The translations under genes were made by a program, and so were the position numbers. From Ustulina deusta (lineage: Eukaryota > Ascomycota > Sordariomycetes > Xylariales > Xylariaceae): a stretch of DNA of 64,000 nt. The DNA lies in NCBI GenBank assembly GCA_023159155.1, contig JAJNNX010000028.1:550012-614011 (forward strand), read 5' to 3'. The notes under the pieces are model-generated. The model had not been told where the DNA came from and did no database searches. It worked only from the letters and a program-made list of their open reading frames with translations. Shown here piece by piece: positions 61,301 through 64,000 of the stretch; position 1 is the stretch's first letter, and each line of letters begins with the position of its first letter.

Positions 61301-64000
61301 AGCTATAATTTTTTTTAAATTAATATTTATATAAAACGTTTAAAAAATATTATATAAGTACTAGATTAATATATATTAAAAACTTTCTAACTATATTATA
61401 TATAACTTAGATATAAATTTTGTATTTAAAGAATTTTGGAACTAAGCAAAGATTATAAATATTTAGTGCTATATAATGTTTATTAAAACACACTAAGTAA
61501 TTAGTAAGGTTAAAAAAGCATATAGACTACTTTATTATATATATAATATTTTAAAGGCAGAACTTAACTTTTGTATAAAAAACAAATTAGTTTTATAAAT
61601 AGTAATTAAAGCTTTAAACGATATAGTTAGACTAAACAGCCTTATATTAACCTTTTTTGTTTTTAAAGCTTACTTTAAAATTAGTTAAGATTTATTTTTT
61701 TTGTTTAATATTATATAAAGAGCTAAAGCAATTAAAAAAGCTATAAAAATGTTATATAAAAAAGAGCTAAAGTTAAAATTAACTAAGCGATTAATTAATA
61801 TAATAGTTTTGCTTTGTATAATATATTATTTTTATTTTTATATAATAAAATACTAATATAACAAAAAAAAAAAAAACTAGAATGGACTATATAAAATTAA
61901 ATTAATTAAAGACCCTAATATGATTATTAATTTGATAAACGGCCTAATATATTTCCATTAGACATAAGTTAAGCTTTATTACTATATAACTAAAGAAAAT
62001 ATTTTAGATAAATATATTAAAAAAAAAAATAAAACATAATTTTTTTAAGCCTTTATTATACAAAAAAAACATAAATAACCCCTAAAAGCTATAATATTTT
62101 ATATAACCTTTATATAATAGATTAGTTAACTATTTTTAACCCTTAAAAAAAAACAGAACTATGCTTTAGCTATTAAGCTATACAAAAATAGTATTATTAA
62201 TATATTTAGAGCTTTATTCAAAAAATCTAATATTACTAAAATTAATAATTTTGTTATATAAGGCATATTTTAATTTATAAAATATAATTTAATAAAATAT
62301 AGCAATATTTATATTTTTAAATCCCGGCTTATATAAAAAATCCAAAAAAAAATAACTAAGCTATACAAAAAGTTCTAACTTATTATATAAAGCTATAATA
62401 ATACTAAAAAAAAAATAATGCTTATTTAATTGCTAATAATCTAATAAATAAACTAAAAATTGCTATTTGTACTAGGACTTTTTTTAATTTATAACTTTAA
62501 TATTTTAAGCAAACTTTAAAATATTATATAAATATATATAATTAAAAAATAATTAGCTAAAAAAAATCTTTATATAATTATTATCTAAATTAAAATTGAA
62601 ATATTTTAATAAAACAATCTTATAGATTATATAACTTTTATATAGATTTACTAAATTAGGTTTGTAATAGTTTAAGATATATTACTAGTACTACTATAAA
62701 AAGCTTAGTATAATTATTTTTATATATAACTTATGCTTATTTTTTACTAAAGGACTTTTAGATAATTTTAGTATTATTAGATTGTAAACAAATAATATAT
62801 TTAGTTTTGTATTGCTAGGCTTTTAAAAAAAAAATATATAAATTATAGCAAGCTAAGTTTTGTGCAAAGCTAAAAAAAATATTTTAGCTAGGTTATTTTA
62901 TAAAGTTTAATAATAGATAAATTATACTTTTGTCCGAAAGAAATATTATTTTAACTTAAAAAAAACTAAATAAACTAACTAGACTAGATTGACTTTTGTA
63001 TAACTAATTTATATAGTAATATGTTTTATAATAAATAAAAAGTATATATATTAGTAATATCTGCTAGCCTAAGGCAACGTATAACTTATATGTAGCTGCC
63101 CAAGTTATATATCTTAAGCTATATAATATTAAGAATTTGAACTAAAAAATCTAGTAGTAAACAGATAATAAAATTACGGCTTAATTTTTGTATTAATAAA
63201 CCTATATTATATAAAACTATTTATTTTTATAAACAGGTTATTTATAAATAATATAAATATAACCTTTTAATTTAGATTTATAATTATATTAGGGACTAAA
63301 CGTTATATAAAAAAGAATTCGAGCTTTAAGATTAAAAAAAATATTATATATTAGAATTTAAACAAATATAAAAAAGTAATTAAAAGTATACTTACAAATA
63401 AATTATATAGTATAGTTAATAGCTTTAATAATATTATTGCCTTTTATATAATACTTTTAAAAATTATAACTATACTATAACTATTTTTAATTTTAATTGT
63501 TTTATATTCTAATTTAAAGTTGTTATATAATTATTTTGTTAAGCTTGGCACTACGCAGAAAAACGCTTAATAATTAATATTATATTATTAAAAAAATTAT
63601 ACAAAAGATAAGAAATTTCTAAAATATAATAGATTAATAGCAAAGATAATCTAGCTAATATATTTATAAAAAGAACACTAAACCAAATATTAAAAACCTT
63701 TGTATTAACAACAAGTTAATTATATAAATAGAAATATTATTAATAGAATATAAGAAATTATATATAATTATAGCATTTATAAAAAAAAAAAAAGGAATTA
63801 GAAGTATAAAAATAATATATAATAAATTAATTCTAAAAAGAAAAACAAACATAAATACTACTTTTTCCTATTTTTTTTTTCTTTATTTTCTTTATTATAT
63901 AACTAATTTACCTCTTTTTTTTTTTAAATATAATAATTATACTAAGCGCTATATAAACGCCAAACATACGCTTATAAGTATATTTTAAAACCTAATAATT
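58013..64000 (+). mobile_element. Copia-type LTR retrotransposon copy B (3' end outside window)
   Basis: The 5' LTR (58013-58321) starts TGTTAGAATAACTG and ends TTTAATA. The interior to the window edge is colinear with the reverse complement of copy A, down to A position about 27.7 kb. About 1.3 kb, including the 3' LTR, should lie beyond the edge. Plus-strand traces of a Copia polyprotein are KALNDIVRLNSLILTFFVF near 61610-61665 and IFKSRL...TKLYKKF...LII near 62313-62390, with TAA/TAG in Gln-like positions. The preceding 5 bp are TCTAT, which should recur after the 3' LTR. Confidence 0.8.

Noticed and set aside
1..64000. tRNA and rRNA genes
   Set aside because: Reading the non-AT-rich parts by eye gave no cloverleaf with B-box-like GGTTCGAATCC and no rRNA signature; a tRNAscan run would settle it.

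Overview
The window looks like nuclear DNA of a filamentous ascomycete (Pezizomycotina, probably Sordariomycetes). Genes carry short spliceosomal introns of about 49-126 bp with GTAAGT/GTATGT donors. The protein set is typical of such fungi: a Zn2Cys6 regulator, a NACHT-ankyrin-SPRY NLR, an F-box protein, a FluG-like protein, a TRI5-type terpene cyclase and a cysteine-rich secreted protein. The genome is split into gene blocks of normal composition and islands of extreme A+T. Inside the islands, transposon relics carry in-frame TAA/TAG where Gln or Trp codons are expected, which is the mark of repeat-induced point mutation (RIP). The species cannot be named from the sequence.

Layout. 1-1774 (minus): 5' part of a Zn2Cys6/MHR transcription factor running off the left edge. 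3807-4032: solo LTR. 4768-7907: RIP-mutated pogo/Tc1-type DNA transposon with 48-bp terminal inverted repeats and TA target duplication. 8117-13266 (plus): intact three-exon NLR gene of 1,673 residues, starting 207 bp after the transposon. 14898-15764 (minus): secreted protein. 17383-19074 (minus): F-box protein. 21043-24852: complete LTR element (5-bp target duplication CCCTG) with tandem-repeat-rich, apparently non-coding interior. 25744-34938: a DNA transposon of about 1.9 kb split by a complete 7.3-kb Copia-type LTR retrotransposon (26345-33677, minus). 35074-35330: solo LTR. 35693-38399 (minus): FluG-like amidohydrolase/glutamine-synthetase fusion. 39284-42870 (minus): cytosolic isoleucyl-tRNA synthetase with a 6-nt microexon. 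45253-46541 (minus): TRI5-family terpene cyclase. 49048-64000: AT-rich island with a diverged Copia-type relic (plus) and, from 58013, a second copy of the 7.3-kb Copia element (plus) running off the right edge.

The genes do not form one pathway. IleRS and the F-box protein are housekeeping or regulatory, while the NLR, secreted protein and terpene cyclase are typical accessory genes. The most informative points are the NLR with an intron inside its P-loop and a transposon in its promoter, the IleRS microexon, and a transposon history that can be read layer by layer from nested insertions and target-site duplications. I did not find a clearly unprecedented system; the NLR is the best candidate for unusual biology.
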